DNA from: Natronococcus pandeyae
Lineage (GTDB): Archaea; Halobacteriota; Halobacteria; Halobacteriales; Natrialbaceae
DNA length: 64,000 nucleotides
Assembly: GCF_008122205.1 (NCBI RefSeq)
Contig: NZ_PHNJ01000020.1
Location: 1-64,000 of the forward strand
Direction: 5' to 3'
Of the stretch, positions 54,830 to 63,227 are shown in pieces. The notes under the pieces were generated by a model that saw only the letters and a list, made by a program, of their open reading frames with translations, had not been told where the DNA came from and ran no database searches. Position 1 is the first letter of the stretch; every line of letters starts with the position of its first letter. Position numbers and translations under genes: made by a program.

Positions 54830-55607
54830 AGATGCTCTCGAGGAATTCGCGGGTTCGCTCGCGCTCCGGGCGCTCGAACAGCCGCTCGGGCGGGCCGCGC
54901 TCGACGACCTGCCCGCCCTCGAGGAACGTGATGCTGTCGGCGGCCGATCTGGCGAAGCGCATCTCGTGGGTCACCACGAGCATGGTCATCCCCGCCTCGA
55001 CGAGCCGTTCCATCACCTCGAGGACGCTGTTCGAGAGTTCGGGGTCGAGCGCGCTCGTCGGCTCGTCGAACAGCATCAGCTTTGGATCCATGGCGAGGGC
55101 GCGGGCGATCCCGACGCGCTGTTTCTGGCCGCCCGAGAGCTGCGCCGGATAGGAGTCGACCTGGTCGCTCAGCCCGACGTTCGCCAGTTCACGATCCGCT
55201 CGATCGCGGGCCTCGCTCTTGCCGAAGCCGCGGACGCGGCGGAGTCCCAGCGTGACGTTTTCGCGTGCCGTGAGGTGGGCGAAGAGGTTGATGTCCTGGA
55301 ACACCATCCCGACCTGCTGGCGCAACTCGTTGACGTTCGCGTCGGCGTCGGTCACGCGCTCGCCGTCGAGGTAGATCGCCCCCTCGTCGATCTCTGTCAG
55401 CCGATTGACACAGCGCAGGAGCGTCGACTTGCCGCTTCCCGAGGGGCCGACCAGTACCTCGACGTCGCCCCGATCGACCTCGAGGTCGATCCCGCGGAAC
55501 ACCTGCTCGGTGCCGAACGACTTCCAGACGTTCTCGATGCGCAGTAGCGGTTCGTGCTCGGCTCGTCGACGTTCGTTGTCCCGCTCGTCTGTTCGTTGTG
55601 CGGTCAT
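54822..55607 (-). CDS. Polar amino acid ABC transporter ATP-binding protein
   Basis: A 261-residue ATPase of the GlnQ/HisP type. Walker A is GPSGSGKSTLLR at about 54-65, the Q-loop is in GMVFQDINLFAHLTARENV, the signature is LSGGQKQRVGIARALA, Walker B is LMLFDEPTSALDPEL, and the H-loop is LVVTHEMRFAR. It sits between the two permease genes, one base after the first and overlapping the second, so the whole unit is co-translated. The N-terminal 20 residues are hydrophilic and probably not conserved. Confidence 0.94.
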   Translation of the reverse strand: MTAQRTDERDNERRRAEHEPLLRIENVWKSFGTEQVFRGIDLEVDRGDVEVLVGPSGSGKSTLLRCVNRLTEIDEGAIYLDGERVTDADANVNELRQQVGMVFQDINLFAHLTARENVTLGLRRVRGFGKSEARDRADRELANVGLSDQVDSYPAQLSGGQKQRVGIARALAMDPKLMLFDEPTSALDPELSNSVLEVMERLVEAGMTMLVVTHEMRFARSAADSITFLEGGQVVERGPPERLFERPERERTREFLESIYG

Positions 55608-55608
55608 C

Positions 55609-56346
55609 TCATCCCTCCCCCGGAATCGCGTACCGGTCGTTCACGTAGTCGAGCGTGCGATTCGTCGAAATCGTCAGCAGGAAGTAGATCAGGCTGGCGA
55701 AGACGAACAGCTCCAGCGCCGCGGTCGTCTGCTGGGTCATCAGGTCGTGGGAGTGTCTGAGGAGTTCGCCGAGCCCGATGGCGAAGGCGATGCTGGTGTC
55801 TTTGAGCACGATGGTGAACTCGTTCTGGAAGCCCGGGACGCTTCGCCGGAGTGCCTGGGGAACCAACACGTAGCCGATCGCTTCCCGCTTCGACATACCG
55901 ATCGACTGGGCGGCCTCGAGCTGGCCGGGATCGATGCTCCGCAGCGCGCCCCGGAAGATCTGCGACTGGTAGGCGGCGCTGCGGACGCCCAGCGCGAGGA
56001 CGGCCGCCTGGAACGGCTCGCTGGCCGGCAGGACGTACAGCCACTCGAGCGGGAACACGAAGAACGTGAACACCATGATCACGAGGATCGGCGTGCCCCT
56101 GATCGCGACGCCCGCTTTCCGGACGACGCCGCTCGAGAACCGGCCGCCGTAGAGTTCGATCGCTCCCGCCGGGAAGCCGAGCAGGAGCCCGAGCACGATG
56201 CTCGTCGCCGTCAGCGCGACGGTGATCACCGCCCCGGCGAGCAGGTACTCGTAGTTGTCGAGGACGAACAGCCAGTCCTCGGCGGCGACGGCGGCGATGG
56301 GTTCGACCGTCTCGAGCGGAAGCGCCGTCGACGATGCCGCGATCAC
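55609..56346 (-). CDS. Polar amino acid ABC transporter permease (first)
   Basis: A 245-residue permease with about five helices and the family loop IFRGALRSIDPGQLEAAQSI near 135-155, followed by GMSKREAIGYVLVPQALRR. I start it at the GTG at 56346, one base after the stop of the binding-protein gene. The frame extends 23 codons further, but these overlap the binding protein and are Thr/Arg-rich without coding character. It should form a dimer with the permease at 53825. Confidence 0.88.
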   Translation of the reverse strand: MIAASSTALPLETVEPIAAVAAEDWLFVLDNYEYLLAGAVITVALTATSIVLGLLLGFPAGAIELYGGRFSSGVVRKAGVAIRGTPILVIMVFTFFVFPLEWLYVLPASEPFQAAVLALGVRSAAYQSQIFRGALRSIDPGQLEAAQSIGMSKREAIGYVLVPQALRRSVPGFQNEFTIVLKDTSIAFAIGLGELLRHSHDLMTQQTTAALELFVFASLIYFLLTISTNRTLDYVNDRYAIPGEG

Positions 56347-56347
56347 G

Positions 56348-57295
56348 TTAGCCGACCAACCCCGCGACGGACTGCTCGTCGTCCTCGTCTTCGTCGTCCT
56401 CGTCGGCGTCGTCACCCCCGAACCACTCCGCGACGAGGTCGTCGAACGTGCTGTCCTCCTCGATCGTCGCCAGCCCTTCGTTCAGCGCCTCCCGCAGGTC
56501 GTCGTCCTCCTGGCGGACGCCGAGGCCGAACTCCTCGCCGGTCTCGTGCGTGAACGCCACCTCGACGTTCCGCTCGTCGGCGAACGTGTCGCCGACCGGT
56601 TCGTCGATGACGATCGCTTCCACGATTCCCCGCTCCAGATCCTCCACGGCCAGGACGTAGCTGTCGTACGAGGAGTAGTCCCCCTCGCCGATCCGTCCCT
56701 CCTCGATCAACTCCTCTTCGACGACCCCCTCGCCGGTGGTCCCGACCTGCGCGGCCACCGTCTGTCCGTCGAAGTCCTCGAGCGACTCCGGCTGGAAGTC
56801 GGCATCTTCGGCGACCAGCACGGACTGATCGGCGCTAAAGTAGGGGTCCGTGAAGGCGATCTGTTCCTCGCGCTCTTCGGTGATCGTCATCGCCGCGGCG
56901 ATCAGGTCGATGCTGCCGTCCTCGAGCGCCGGGATCAGCGAGCCGAACTCCATGTCCTGCCACTCCTCGTGTTCGTACCCCTCGGCCTCCTCGAGTACCG
57001 CTTCGGTCAGGTCGACGTCGAAGCCGACGATCTCGCCGTCCTCGATCATCTCGAACGGCGGGAACCCCGCCTCCGTTCCGACGACGATGCCCTCGGCCTC
57101 GCCGTTCTCCTCGTCGTTCTCGTCGGCCTCGATTTCGCCGTCGTCGTCCTCAGCGCCCCCTTCGTCGTCCTCCGCCGCCGCTTCCGGATCGCCGTCTTCC
57201 CCGAGACAGCCGGCGGCGAGCAGTACGACTCCGGTGGTTCCTCCGTACCGGAGGGCGTCTCTGCGCGTGATATGGTCGTTGGTAACACCAGACAT
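56348..57295 (-). CDS. Amino acid ABC transporter substrate-binding lipoprotein
   Basis: A 315-residue extracellular receptor (SBP_bac_3 type). The Tat signal TRRDALRYGGTTGVVLLAAG ends at a lipobox cysteine (AAGCLG). A linker rich in Asp and Glu follows to about residue 65, then two lobes: VVGTEAGFPPFEMIEDGEIV at the start of lobe 1, GFDVDLTEAV, IAFTDPYFSADQ and VAAQVGTTGEGVVEEEL. A second acidic stretch precedes the C-terminus. I use the ATG at 57295 (MSGVTNDHITRRDA). It is first in the operon. Confidence 0.92.
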   Translation of the reverse strand: MSGVTNDHITRRDALRYGGTTGVVLLAAGCLGEDGDPEAAAEDDEGGAEDDDGEIEADENDEENGEAEGIVVGTEAGFPPFEMIEDGEIVGFDVDLTEAVLEEAEGYEHEEWQDMEFGSLIPALEDGSIDLIAAAMTITEEREEQIAFTDPYFSADQSVLVAEDADFQPESLEDFDGQTVAAQVGTTGEGVVEEELIEEGRIGEGDYSSYDSYVLAVEDLERGIVEAIVIDEPVGDTFADERNVEVAFTHETGEEFGLGVRQEDDDLREALNEGLATIEEDSTFDDLVAEWFGGDDADEDDEDEDDEQSVAGLVG

Positions 57296-57495
57296 AGGTT
57301 CCCGTCCCATAGACGCGAGCATAATTGTTTGGGGTGGAAACGGCCTATTACGAACGTTTCGGGCGCTGAAACGTAAGAATAAGATTTCGGGAGTGCCGTC
57401 ATAGAGGGAAATCTCGTGCGCCAGACGATCGCCGCCGGCGACCGCGTCGAACCGGAATTCGATCCCGTTTTCCGGCCGGCAACGAACCGGTCTGC

Positions 57496-57909
57496 ATGGA
57501 CGAGGTCATCCACGCCCGCGGCCACGAGCACGTCAGCGCCGAGCACGCGAGCACGTTCGAGGTGACGACCGACGACTATCTGACCCCCGCCGGGGACTGC
57601 ATCCTGGCGATCGACGCCGATCGAGCACCCGCCGACTTCGATCCCGAGTTCGTCGAGGCCTGTCAGGACGAGGCGGCGACGATCACGGTCACGATAGCGA
57701 CCGACGACCACCGCGAATCGGTCGAGGGACGGGGCGACCCCGACCTCGAGTTGACGAACGAGCGCAGCGCGGTCGGGCGGACCAGCGACTACGTCGACGA
57801 CCGCACGATCGTGGTCGGCGCCGAGTTCGCCGCCGAGGGGTTCGACCGCGACCTGATCGACGCGCTGGCCGACGGCGCCGAGGTGACGGTGACGATCACT
57901 GTGGAGTGA
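57496..57909 (+). CDS. DUF371 family protein
   Basis: A 137-residue archaeal protein. It begins MDEVIHARGHEHVSAEHAST, with the N-terminal His-rich patch (ARGHEHV) conserved in DUF371, and has LTPAGDCILAIDADRAPADF in the middle and DRTIVVGAEFAAEGFDRDLI near the end. It is predicted to be beta-rich and cytosolic. The biochemical role of the family is not established. An AT-rich stretch near 57370-57385 may be the promoter. It is divergent from the amino acid transport operon. Confidence 0.87.
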   Translation: MDEVIHARGHEHVSAEHASTFEVTTDDYLTPAGDCILAIDADRAPADFDPEFVEACQDEAATITVTIATDDHRESVEGRGDPDLELTNERSAVGRTSDYVDDRTIVVGAEFAAEGFDRDLIDALADGAEVTVTITVE

Positions 57910-58170
57910 CCGCGGTTGCGAACGCGACATCGGTTCGTCTCCGTACACTTCGAACAACCCGACACACGAAGCGTTTTCGTCAGCACGGGGAAACTGCGTC
58001 TCACCTCGGTTCAGCGTACTCTCCTGCGGTGGCGCGCGCTGTCGACCGACCGAGCGAAAGCGAGGGCGGTCGATGACGTTGCGCGAGGGATGAGCGAGCG
58101 ACGTAAGGAGCGAGCGAATCGGTTGGGGAGGACGTGGCAATCCAGTGTGTTCGCGCGAGCAGGACGTGCT
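57910..58170. other. Low-complexity intergenic DNA before the tandem array
   Basis: No gene is supported. Between about 58040 and 58130 the DNA is built from short GAGCGA/GCGAGC-type words, which leave several frames open by composition alone. Together with the array that follows, this makes a 648-nt stretch (57910-58557) without a recognisable gene, the longest in the window. Confidence 0.5.
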
Positions 58171-58350
58171 CCTGTCGGTATCACCGTCGACCTATCGGTA
58201 TCACCGTCGACCTATCGGTATCACCGTCGACCTATCGGTATCACCGTCGACCTATCGGTATCACCGTCGACCTATCGGTATCACCGTCGACCTATCGGTA
58301 TCACCGTCGACCTATCGGTATCACCGTCGACCTATCGGTATCACCGTCGA
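58171..58350. repeat. Nine head-to-tail copies of a 20-bp unit
   Basis: The unit is CCTATCGGTATCACCGTCGA. Nine copies fill exactly 180 bp with no spacers; eight are identical and the first differs at its fourth base (G for A). Each copy has the inverted repeat CGGT-atc-ACCG. Because 20 is close to two helical turns, all these sites face the same side of the DNA. The array starts 261 nt after DUF371 and ends 207 nt before the endonuclease III ATG. It keeps all plus-strand frames open, which creates false ORFs. It is not a CRISPR. Confidence 0.9.
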
Positions 58351-58557
58351 AAGCCCCTGGCCCCTTTCAAACCCACCCGGCGGTGGGTGGTCGAGCGTGC
58401 AGACTCGAGCCGGACGTTCCATTCGTACTCCTCCGGAACGGTGGCTTCGAATTCGACGCGAGCGCGAGCAACGCACGCACTAACTGTCACTGTGGCAAAC
58501 ACGGAACGGACGTGCGGGACCGCCGCCGTTTTGCGCCCGGGGACCCTCCGCTCCCAC

Positions 58558-59373
58558 ATGAGCGACGACCAGGAGCCGACGGTCAACATCAGCGGCGGCG
58601 TCGAGGGCGGCGGCACCGCCGCCGAGTTCGATCCGGCGACCGCCGACACCCGCGCCGAGCGCGTGGTCGACCGACTCGGCGAACTGTACTGGGAGAAGTC
58701 CTACGGCGGCCAGGACGCGTTCACCTGTCTCGTCCGGACGATCCTGAGCCAGAACACGAGTGACAAGGCGAGCCAGCCCGCCCACGACGCGTTGCTCGAG
58801 CGGTACAACGAGCCGGAAACGGATCTCGCGGCGGCGCTCGCCGACGCCGAGCAGTCGACGCTCGCCGAGACGATCAGCTCCGCGGGGCTGTACAACCAGA
58901 AGTCCGAGATGCTGATCGGGGCCGCCGAGTGGGTGCTCGAGGCGTTCGGCTCCGCCGCCGAGTTCGACGCCTTCGTCAGGGACGAAGAGCCCGAGACCGT
59001 CCGCGAGACGCTGCTCGAGGTTCGCGGCGTCGGTCCAAAAACTGCGGACTGCGTCCTGCTGTTCGCCGGCGGCCGCGGCGGCGTCTTCCCGGTGGACACG
59101 CACGTCCACCGGATCTACCGGCGGCTGGGGATCGCGCCGGCGGACGCCGATCACGAGGACGTTCGGGACGTCCTCGAGCGAGACGTCTCCGCCGCGAAGT
59201 GCGGCTTCGGCCACACGGCGACGATCCAGTTCGGCCGGGAGTACTGCACGGCGCGCAAGCCAGCCTGTCTGGAGGGGCCGGAGGCCTGCCCGATGACCGA
59301 CGTCTGCGACCAGGTTGGCGTCTATCCCGAGACGGACGAGGTCGTCGACCCGGCCGATGCGCCGGAGTCCTGA
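58558..59373 (+). CDS. nth: Endonuclease III
   Basis: A DNA glycosylase/AP lyase that removes oxidised pyrimidines in base excision repair. The 271-residue protein has FTCLVRTILSQNTSDKASQP near 55-75 and the helix-hairpin-helix LEVRGVGPKTADCVLLFAGG with the catalytic Lys near 160. The catalytic Asp is in FPVDTHVHRIYRRLG near 180. Four C-terminal cysteines form a probable [4Fe-4S] site, but their spacing is 6-6-5 rather than the 6-2-5 of the E. coli enzyme. I chose the ATG at 58558; the frame stays open for another 640 nt through the array but is not coding. Confidence 0.92.
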   Translation: MSDDQEPTVNISGGVEGGGTAAEFDPATADTRAERVVDRLGELYWEKSYGGQDAFTCLVRTILSQNTSDKASQPAHDALLERYNEPETDLAAALADAEQSTLAETISSAGLYNQKSEMLIGAAEWVLEAFGSAAEFDAFVRDEEPETVRETLLEVRGVGPKTADCVLLFAGGRGGVFPVDTHVHRIYRRLGIAPADADHEDVRDVLERDVSAAKCGFGHTATIQFGREYCTARKPACLEGPEACPMTDVCDQVGVYPETDEVVDPADAPES

Positions 59374-59392
59374 CGAAGGATCCACCCTGTGA

Positions 59393-59527
59393 ATTCCGGA
59401 CGAACTGAGCTCCGGAATCGTCGACGGGACGATCCCGTTGTCGCTCAATCTCGTCCTGCTCGTGACGATGTGGATCGGGCGGCTCGAGATCGTCGCCGCG
59501 CAATTGCTGCTCGAGGAGGTGTGGTAA
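59393..59527 (+). pseudogene. C-terminal remnant of a TrkH-type potassium transporter
   Basis: A 44-codon frame closed upstream by TGA and ending in TAA at 59525-59527. It reads SGIVDGTIPLSLNLVLLV followed by TMWIGRLEIVAAQLLLEEVW. The last part matches the final helix of TrkH/KtrB transporters, whose end is typically MLLGRLEI plus hydrophobic residues. There is no start codon of its own and no upstream part of TrkH: the endonuclease III gene ends 20 nt before it. This looks like the scar of a deletion that removed about 90 per cent of a trkH gene. Confidence 0.6.
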
Positions 59528-59776
59528 ATGGTCGACGTCGAACCCCTCCTGGAGACGCCCTTCGAGGAGACACCGAACCGCACGTTCGGGGCGTTGCTTC
59601 TGGCGAGGGTCGTCCTGCTCGAGGTGGTCGCCGTACTCGACCGCTCGCCGCTGACGATGGCGATCGTCGGCCTGTACCTGCTCGCCGTGCCGGGCTACGT
59701 CGCGGTTCGTGTCCAGGCGGGTGGAACCGGTATCGAACATCGGGCGAAGAGCGTTCGCAGCCGGAGACGGCCGTAG
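59528..59776 (+). CDS. Small membrane protein after the TrkH remnant
   Basis: An 82-residue product with an N-terminal acidic part (MVDVEPLLETPFEETPNRTF), one or two hydrophobic helices at about 21-65, and a basic tail (RAKSVRSRRRP). The ATG follows the remnant's TAA directly, so it may once have been co-translated with trkH. The frame is intact. I do not recognise the family. It could be a surviving neighbour of a lost potassium transporter or a decaying gene. Confidence 0.5.
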   Translation: MVDVEPLLETPFEETPNRTFGALLLARVVLLEVVAVLDRSPLTMAIVGLYLLAVPGYVAVRVQAGGTGIEHRAKSVRSRRRP

Positions 59777-59930
59777 ACGACGCGTGCGAGAACCAGTCGC
59801 CCGATTCGGTGGGAGATAATGCGTGAATCGGTCGTGAACGCAGTAACCGGGACACCGAATTCGGCCACACAGGTTCGATATGGGGGCTGATCCTCCTTAT
59901 TTTAGCTATTTCTGCCCGACATCATAACAC

Positions 59931-59940
59931 CTTTATGTTA
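59931..59940 (+). promoter_or_regulatory. TATA box of the polyamine-type ABC operon
   Basis: CTTTATGTTA, within the AT-richest part of this region, is centred about 30 nt before the ATG at 59966, indicating a leaderless operon. Confidence 0.55.
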
Positions 59941-59965
59941 CAACCGGGGTAGACCCGGCGTACCA

Positions 59966-61114
59966 ATGGCTGCAGACCCACACCGGGATGCAGAAACCAA
60001 TGAGACGGAATCCGTGATCGATTCTTCAACAACTGCTCGTGCAACCTCGACGTCCAGGCGTCGGTTCCTCTCCGCGACGGCGGCCGGTTCGGCGGCCGGC
60101 CTCGCCGGCTGTGCGGAACTCGCCGGCAGCGACGCCGACGAGAGGCTGAGCGTCTGTGTCTGGAGTGGGAACTACGCCGACCGCTTCGAGGAAGGACTCG
60201 TCACCCAGTACGAGGACGAACACGACCTCGAAATCGACGTCCAGCGCGGGTGGAACGAGATTCTCGACGAGATCCGACAGGCCCCGGACGACGACCCGCC
60301 GTACGACGTCACGGTCGCCGAGGGGAACTTCTACTACTACGGCCGACAGGACGACCTCTTCGAACCGATCGACGAGGACAACGTCCCCAACAGCGACGAG
60401 ATCATCGACTACTACGCCGAGATGCGCGGGACGGAGTACGGGCTGCCGGTCGACGGCGCACCGTGTACCATCATCCACCGGGAGGATGCCGACGTCGACC
60501 CCGAGAGCTGGGGCGACCTCTCCTCGGAGGCCGTCGAACAGAGCCGCGGGATCGGCGTCGACACGGGCTTCTGGTGGTACCCGCTCTACGCCGCCGCGAT
60601 CGCCATGGACGAGGCCGAGGGTGCCGAAGAGATGCACGACGAGGACCTCCACGACGCGGTCCTCGAGACGGTCGAAGACTGGAACATCCAGACCTGGGCC
60701 GAGTCCGGCGAGGACATCTGGCAGGACTTCGAAAACGACGTCATCGACGTCGCCCAGTGGTACTACGACCAGACGGCCGCCGACATCGACGACTACGACG
60801 GCCTGACACACACCATGCCCGAACAGACCACCGGCTGGTTCAACAACTGGTGTGTGGTCAAGGGAACCGACATGCAGGACGAGGCCGAGGAGTTCATCAA
60901 CTTCCTGCTCGACGGCGACGTCCAGACGGAGTGGGCCCAGGCCCATCCCATGGTCTTTAGCAACGAGAACATCGAGTACCCCGAGGAGTACGCGGACGAC
61001 CTGCCGACCACGACCGAGGAGGCGGAGAACATCGCCTTCCCCGACTGGGAGTACCTCGCGGAACACGACTCCGACCTCGACGACGCGTTCACGAGCATCC
61101 AGCAGAGTTCCTGA
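59966..61114 (+). CDS. Spermidine/putrescine-type ABC transporter substrate-binding lipoprotein
   Basis: A 382-residue extracellular receptor of the PotD type. A long hydrophilic N-terminus (about 33 residues) leads to a twin-arginine signal, TSRRRFLSATAAGSAAGLAG, with lipobox cysteine. The mature part starts VCVWSGNYADRFEEGLVTQY, as PotD proteins do. It continues PYDVTVAEGNFYYYGRQDDL, YGLPVDGAPCTIIH and NNWCVVKGTDMQDEAEEFIN. The position of the TATA box supports this ATG in spite of the long N-terminus. Polyamine binding is a family inference; related proteins bind thiamine or other cations. Confidence 0.9.
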   Translation: MAADPHRDAETNETESVIDSSTTARATSTSRRRFLSATAAGSAAGLAGCAELAGSDADERLSVCVWSGNYADRFEEGLVTQYEDEHDLEIDVQRGWNEILDEIRQAPDDDPPYDVTVAEGNFYYYGRQDDLFEPIDEDNVPNSDEIIDYYAEMRGTEYGLPVDGAPCTIIHREDADVDPESWGDLSSEAVEQSRGIGVDTGFWWYPLYAAAIAMDEAEGAEEMHDEDLHDAVLETVEDWNIQTWAESGEDIWQDFENDVIDVAQWYYDQTAADIDDYDGLTHTMPEQTTGWFNNWCVVKGTDMQDEAEEFINFLLDGDVQTEWAQAHPMVFSNENIEYPEEYADDLPTTTEEAENIAFPDWEYLAEHDSDLDDAFTSIQQSS

Positions 61115-61166
61115 GCGCTGAACCGTACGATCCACGCTATTTACATAACCGAACTTACCGAGACCA

Positions 61167-62306
61167 ATGTCAGAAATCACGCTGTCCGAACTCGAAAAAC
61201 AGTACGGCGACACGACTGCCGTCGAGGACGTGTCCGTCGACATCCGTGACGGCGAGTTGTTGTGTCTGCTCGGACCGAGCGGCAGCGGCAAGTCGACGAC
61301 GCTACGGATGATCGCCGGACTCGAGGAACCGACCAGCGGCGAGATTACGATCAACGGCGAGGACGTCACCGACCAGTCCGCCTACGAACGGAATACGTCG
61401 ACGGTGTTCCAGGACTGGGCGCTGTTCCCGCACAAGAGCGTCCTCGAGAACGTCGCGTTCGGACTGAAGATGCGCGACGTCCCGAAAGAACAGCGCCGCG
61501 AGCGCGCCGAGGCGATGCTCGAGCGGGTCCAGATGGGTGGCTACGGCGACGAGGACCCGACGAACCTGAGCGGCGGCCAGAAGCAACGCGTCGCGCTCGC
61601 CCGCTCGCTCGCGGTCAACCCGGACGTCCTGTTGCTCGACGAGCCGCTATCGAACCTCGACAAACGGCTCCGCGAGGACATGCAGATCGAACTCCGGGAG
61701 ATCCACGAGGACGTCGAGGAGACCTTCGTCCACGTCACGCACGACCAGGACGAGGCGTTCACGCTGGCCGACCGCATCGGGATCATGAACGAGGGCGAAC
61801 TGATCCAGGTCGGCGAGCCCACCGAGGTCTACGAGAACCCAGCGAACCGGTTCATCGAAGGGTTTCTGGGCGATACGAACTTCGTCGAGAGCGAGGCCGT
61901 CCGGGTCACCGACGACGCCGTCCACGTCGAGACGGAACTGGGCTACGAACTCGTGCTCCCGTCCGACGGCGACCCCGACGTTACCGAGGGGGCCGAACTG
62001 ACGCTGTCGTTGCGTCCGGAGGTGCTCTCGATCGAGCAGGACGCGGCCGCCGACAGTATGGAGGGACACGAGCAGCCGGTGCTCGCCGACGGCAGCACGC
62101 TGAACGCCGTCGTCGGCACCGTCGAGAACGTCCTCTACCGGGGGTCGACGGTGCGGTACTCCGTCTCGGTCAACGGAACGTCGATGTTCGCCGAGCGAAC
62201 GGGCGCGAACACCGACGCCTTGACCGCCGGCGAGGAGGTTCGCATCGAATGGGAAGGAGACGACGTCCTCGCGTTCCGCCCCGACGGATCGCAGGTCACG
62301 CTCTGA
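61167..62306 (+). CDS. ABC transporter ATP-binding protein, PotA type
   Basis: A 379-residue ATPase. Walker A is GPSGSGKSTTLRMIAGLEEP near 36-55, the Q-loop is in TVFQDWALFPHKSVLENV, the signature is LSGGQKQRVALARSLA, Walker B is VLLLDEPLSNLDKRLRED and the H-loop FVHVTHDQDEAF. After about residue 235 comes a TOBE-type regulatory domain (LRPEVLSIEQDAA, EVRIEWEGDDVLAFRPDG), as in PotA. It follows the receptor gene by 52 nt and precedes the permease by 6 nt. Confidence 0.94.
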   Translation: MSEITLSELEKQYGDTTAVEDVSVDIRDGELLCLLGPSGSGKSTTLRMIAGLEEPTSGEITINGEDVTDQSAYERNTSTVFQDWALFPHKSVLENVAFGLKMRDVPKEQRRERAEAMLERVQMGGYGDEDPTNLSGGQKQRVALARSLAVNPDVLLLDEPLSNLDKRLREDMQIELREIHEDVEETFVHVTHDQDEAFTLADRIGIMNEGELIQVGEPTEVYENPANRFIEGFLGDTNFVESEAVRVTDDAVHVETELGYELVLPSDGDPDVTEGAELTLSLRPEVLSIEQDAAADSMEGHEQPVLADGSTLNAVVGTVENVLYRGSTVRYSVSVNGTSMFAERTGANTDALTAGEEVRIEWEGDDVLAFRPDGSQVTL

Positions 62307-62312
62307 GAACCG

Positions 62313-63227
62313 ATGACGGAGACACCAACACGCGTCCCGACGTCGATCGCGGCGGTTCGAGAGCGGATCGCCGGCCAGTCCAGTTCGAACCGAGCCCTGC
62401 TGTTGATGGCCCCACTGCTCGCGTTCGAGCTCCTGGTGTTCGTGATCCCGTTTTTTATCCTCCTGCGGATCAGCTTCGCGGAGTCGTCGGCCAACTTCGT
62501 CTACGCCGAGGGGACCGTCTCGCTCGAGGCGTACGCGAGCGTCCTCACCAACGAACTCCTCTGGAGCATCGTCGGCTACTCGTTTCTCATCGGAGTCGTC
62601 GTGACCGTCCTCTCGGTCCTCATCGGGCTGTTCTACGCGTACGCGATCTGGCGCTCGACGGGACTCGTCAAGTCGCTCCTGTTGTTTTCGGTCGTGTTGC
62701 CGCTGCTCACGACGCTCGTCATCAGGACGTACGCGTTCCGGCCGCTGCTGTCGCCGACTGGCACGCTCAACGAGATACTGCTCTCGCTCGGGCTGCTCTC
62801 GGAGCCGATCTCGTTCTACCCCGGAACGATCGCCGTCGTCATCGGACAGCTCTACATCGTGCTCCCCTACGCCGTGCTGGCGATCTACAGCGTGCTGGCG
62901 ACGATGGACTGGCACGTCGTCGAGGCCGCACGCGACCTCGGCGCGAGCCGGCCACGATCGATACTCGAGGTCGTCGTCCCGCAGGTGATGCCGGGGATCA
63001 TCGTCGCGACGGTGATCTCCTTCGCCTGGAGCGTCGGCGCCTACGCAGCACCTGGCGTGCTCTCGAGCAGCCTCACGTTCGCGATACAGGTCGAGGACAT
63101 GATGTACGGGATGCGCTACCCCGAAGCGGGCGCGTTCTCGGTGCTCATGCTCCTGTTGATGCTCGCCAGTATCGCGATCATCTTTACCGTCCTCAACCGG
63201 TTCGGGGGTGAGTTCGACCTTGCATAG
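62313..63227 (+). CDS. ABC transporter permease, PotB type
   Basis: A 304-residue permease with about six helices. A long cytoplasmic N-terminus of about 30 residues precedes the first helix (LLLMAPLLAFELLVFVIPFF). The ATPase contact loop is EAARDLGASRPRSILEVVVP near 207-226. Its end overlaps the next permease gene by 20 nt. With that gene it forms the membrane channel of the polyamine-type importer. Confidence 0.92.
   Translation: MTETPTRVPTSIAAVRERIAGQSSSNRALLLMAPLLAFELLVFVIPFFILLRISFAESSANFVYAEGTVSLEAYASVLTNELLWSIVGYSFLIGVVVTVLSVLIGLFYAYAIWRSTGLVKSLLLFSVVLPLLTTLVIRTYAFRPLLSPTGTLNEILLSLGLLSEPISFYPGTIAVVIGQLYIVLPYAVLAIYSVLATMDWHVVEAARDLGASRPRSILEVVVPQVMPGIIVATVISFAWSVGAYAAPGVLSSSLTFAIQVEDMMYGMRYPEAGAFSVLMLLLMLASIAIIFTVLNRFGGEFDLA

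Noticed and set aside
58171-58350. CRISPR array
   Set aside because: The 20-bp units follow one another directly. There are no unique spacers, and no cas genes are nearby.
57916-58557. Long N-terminal extension of endonuclease III containing 20-residue repeats
   Set aside because: The frame is open only because the tandem array and GAGCGA-type DNA lack stops. Nth homology starts at the ATG at 58558, and the extension is basic and unlike halophilic protein.
58341-58649. 102-codon minus-strand ORF over the array end and nth start
   Set aside because: It overlaps the nth start, has no promoter and no recognisable family, although a short central part has protein-like composition.
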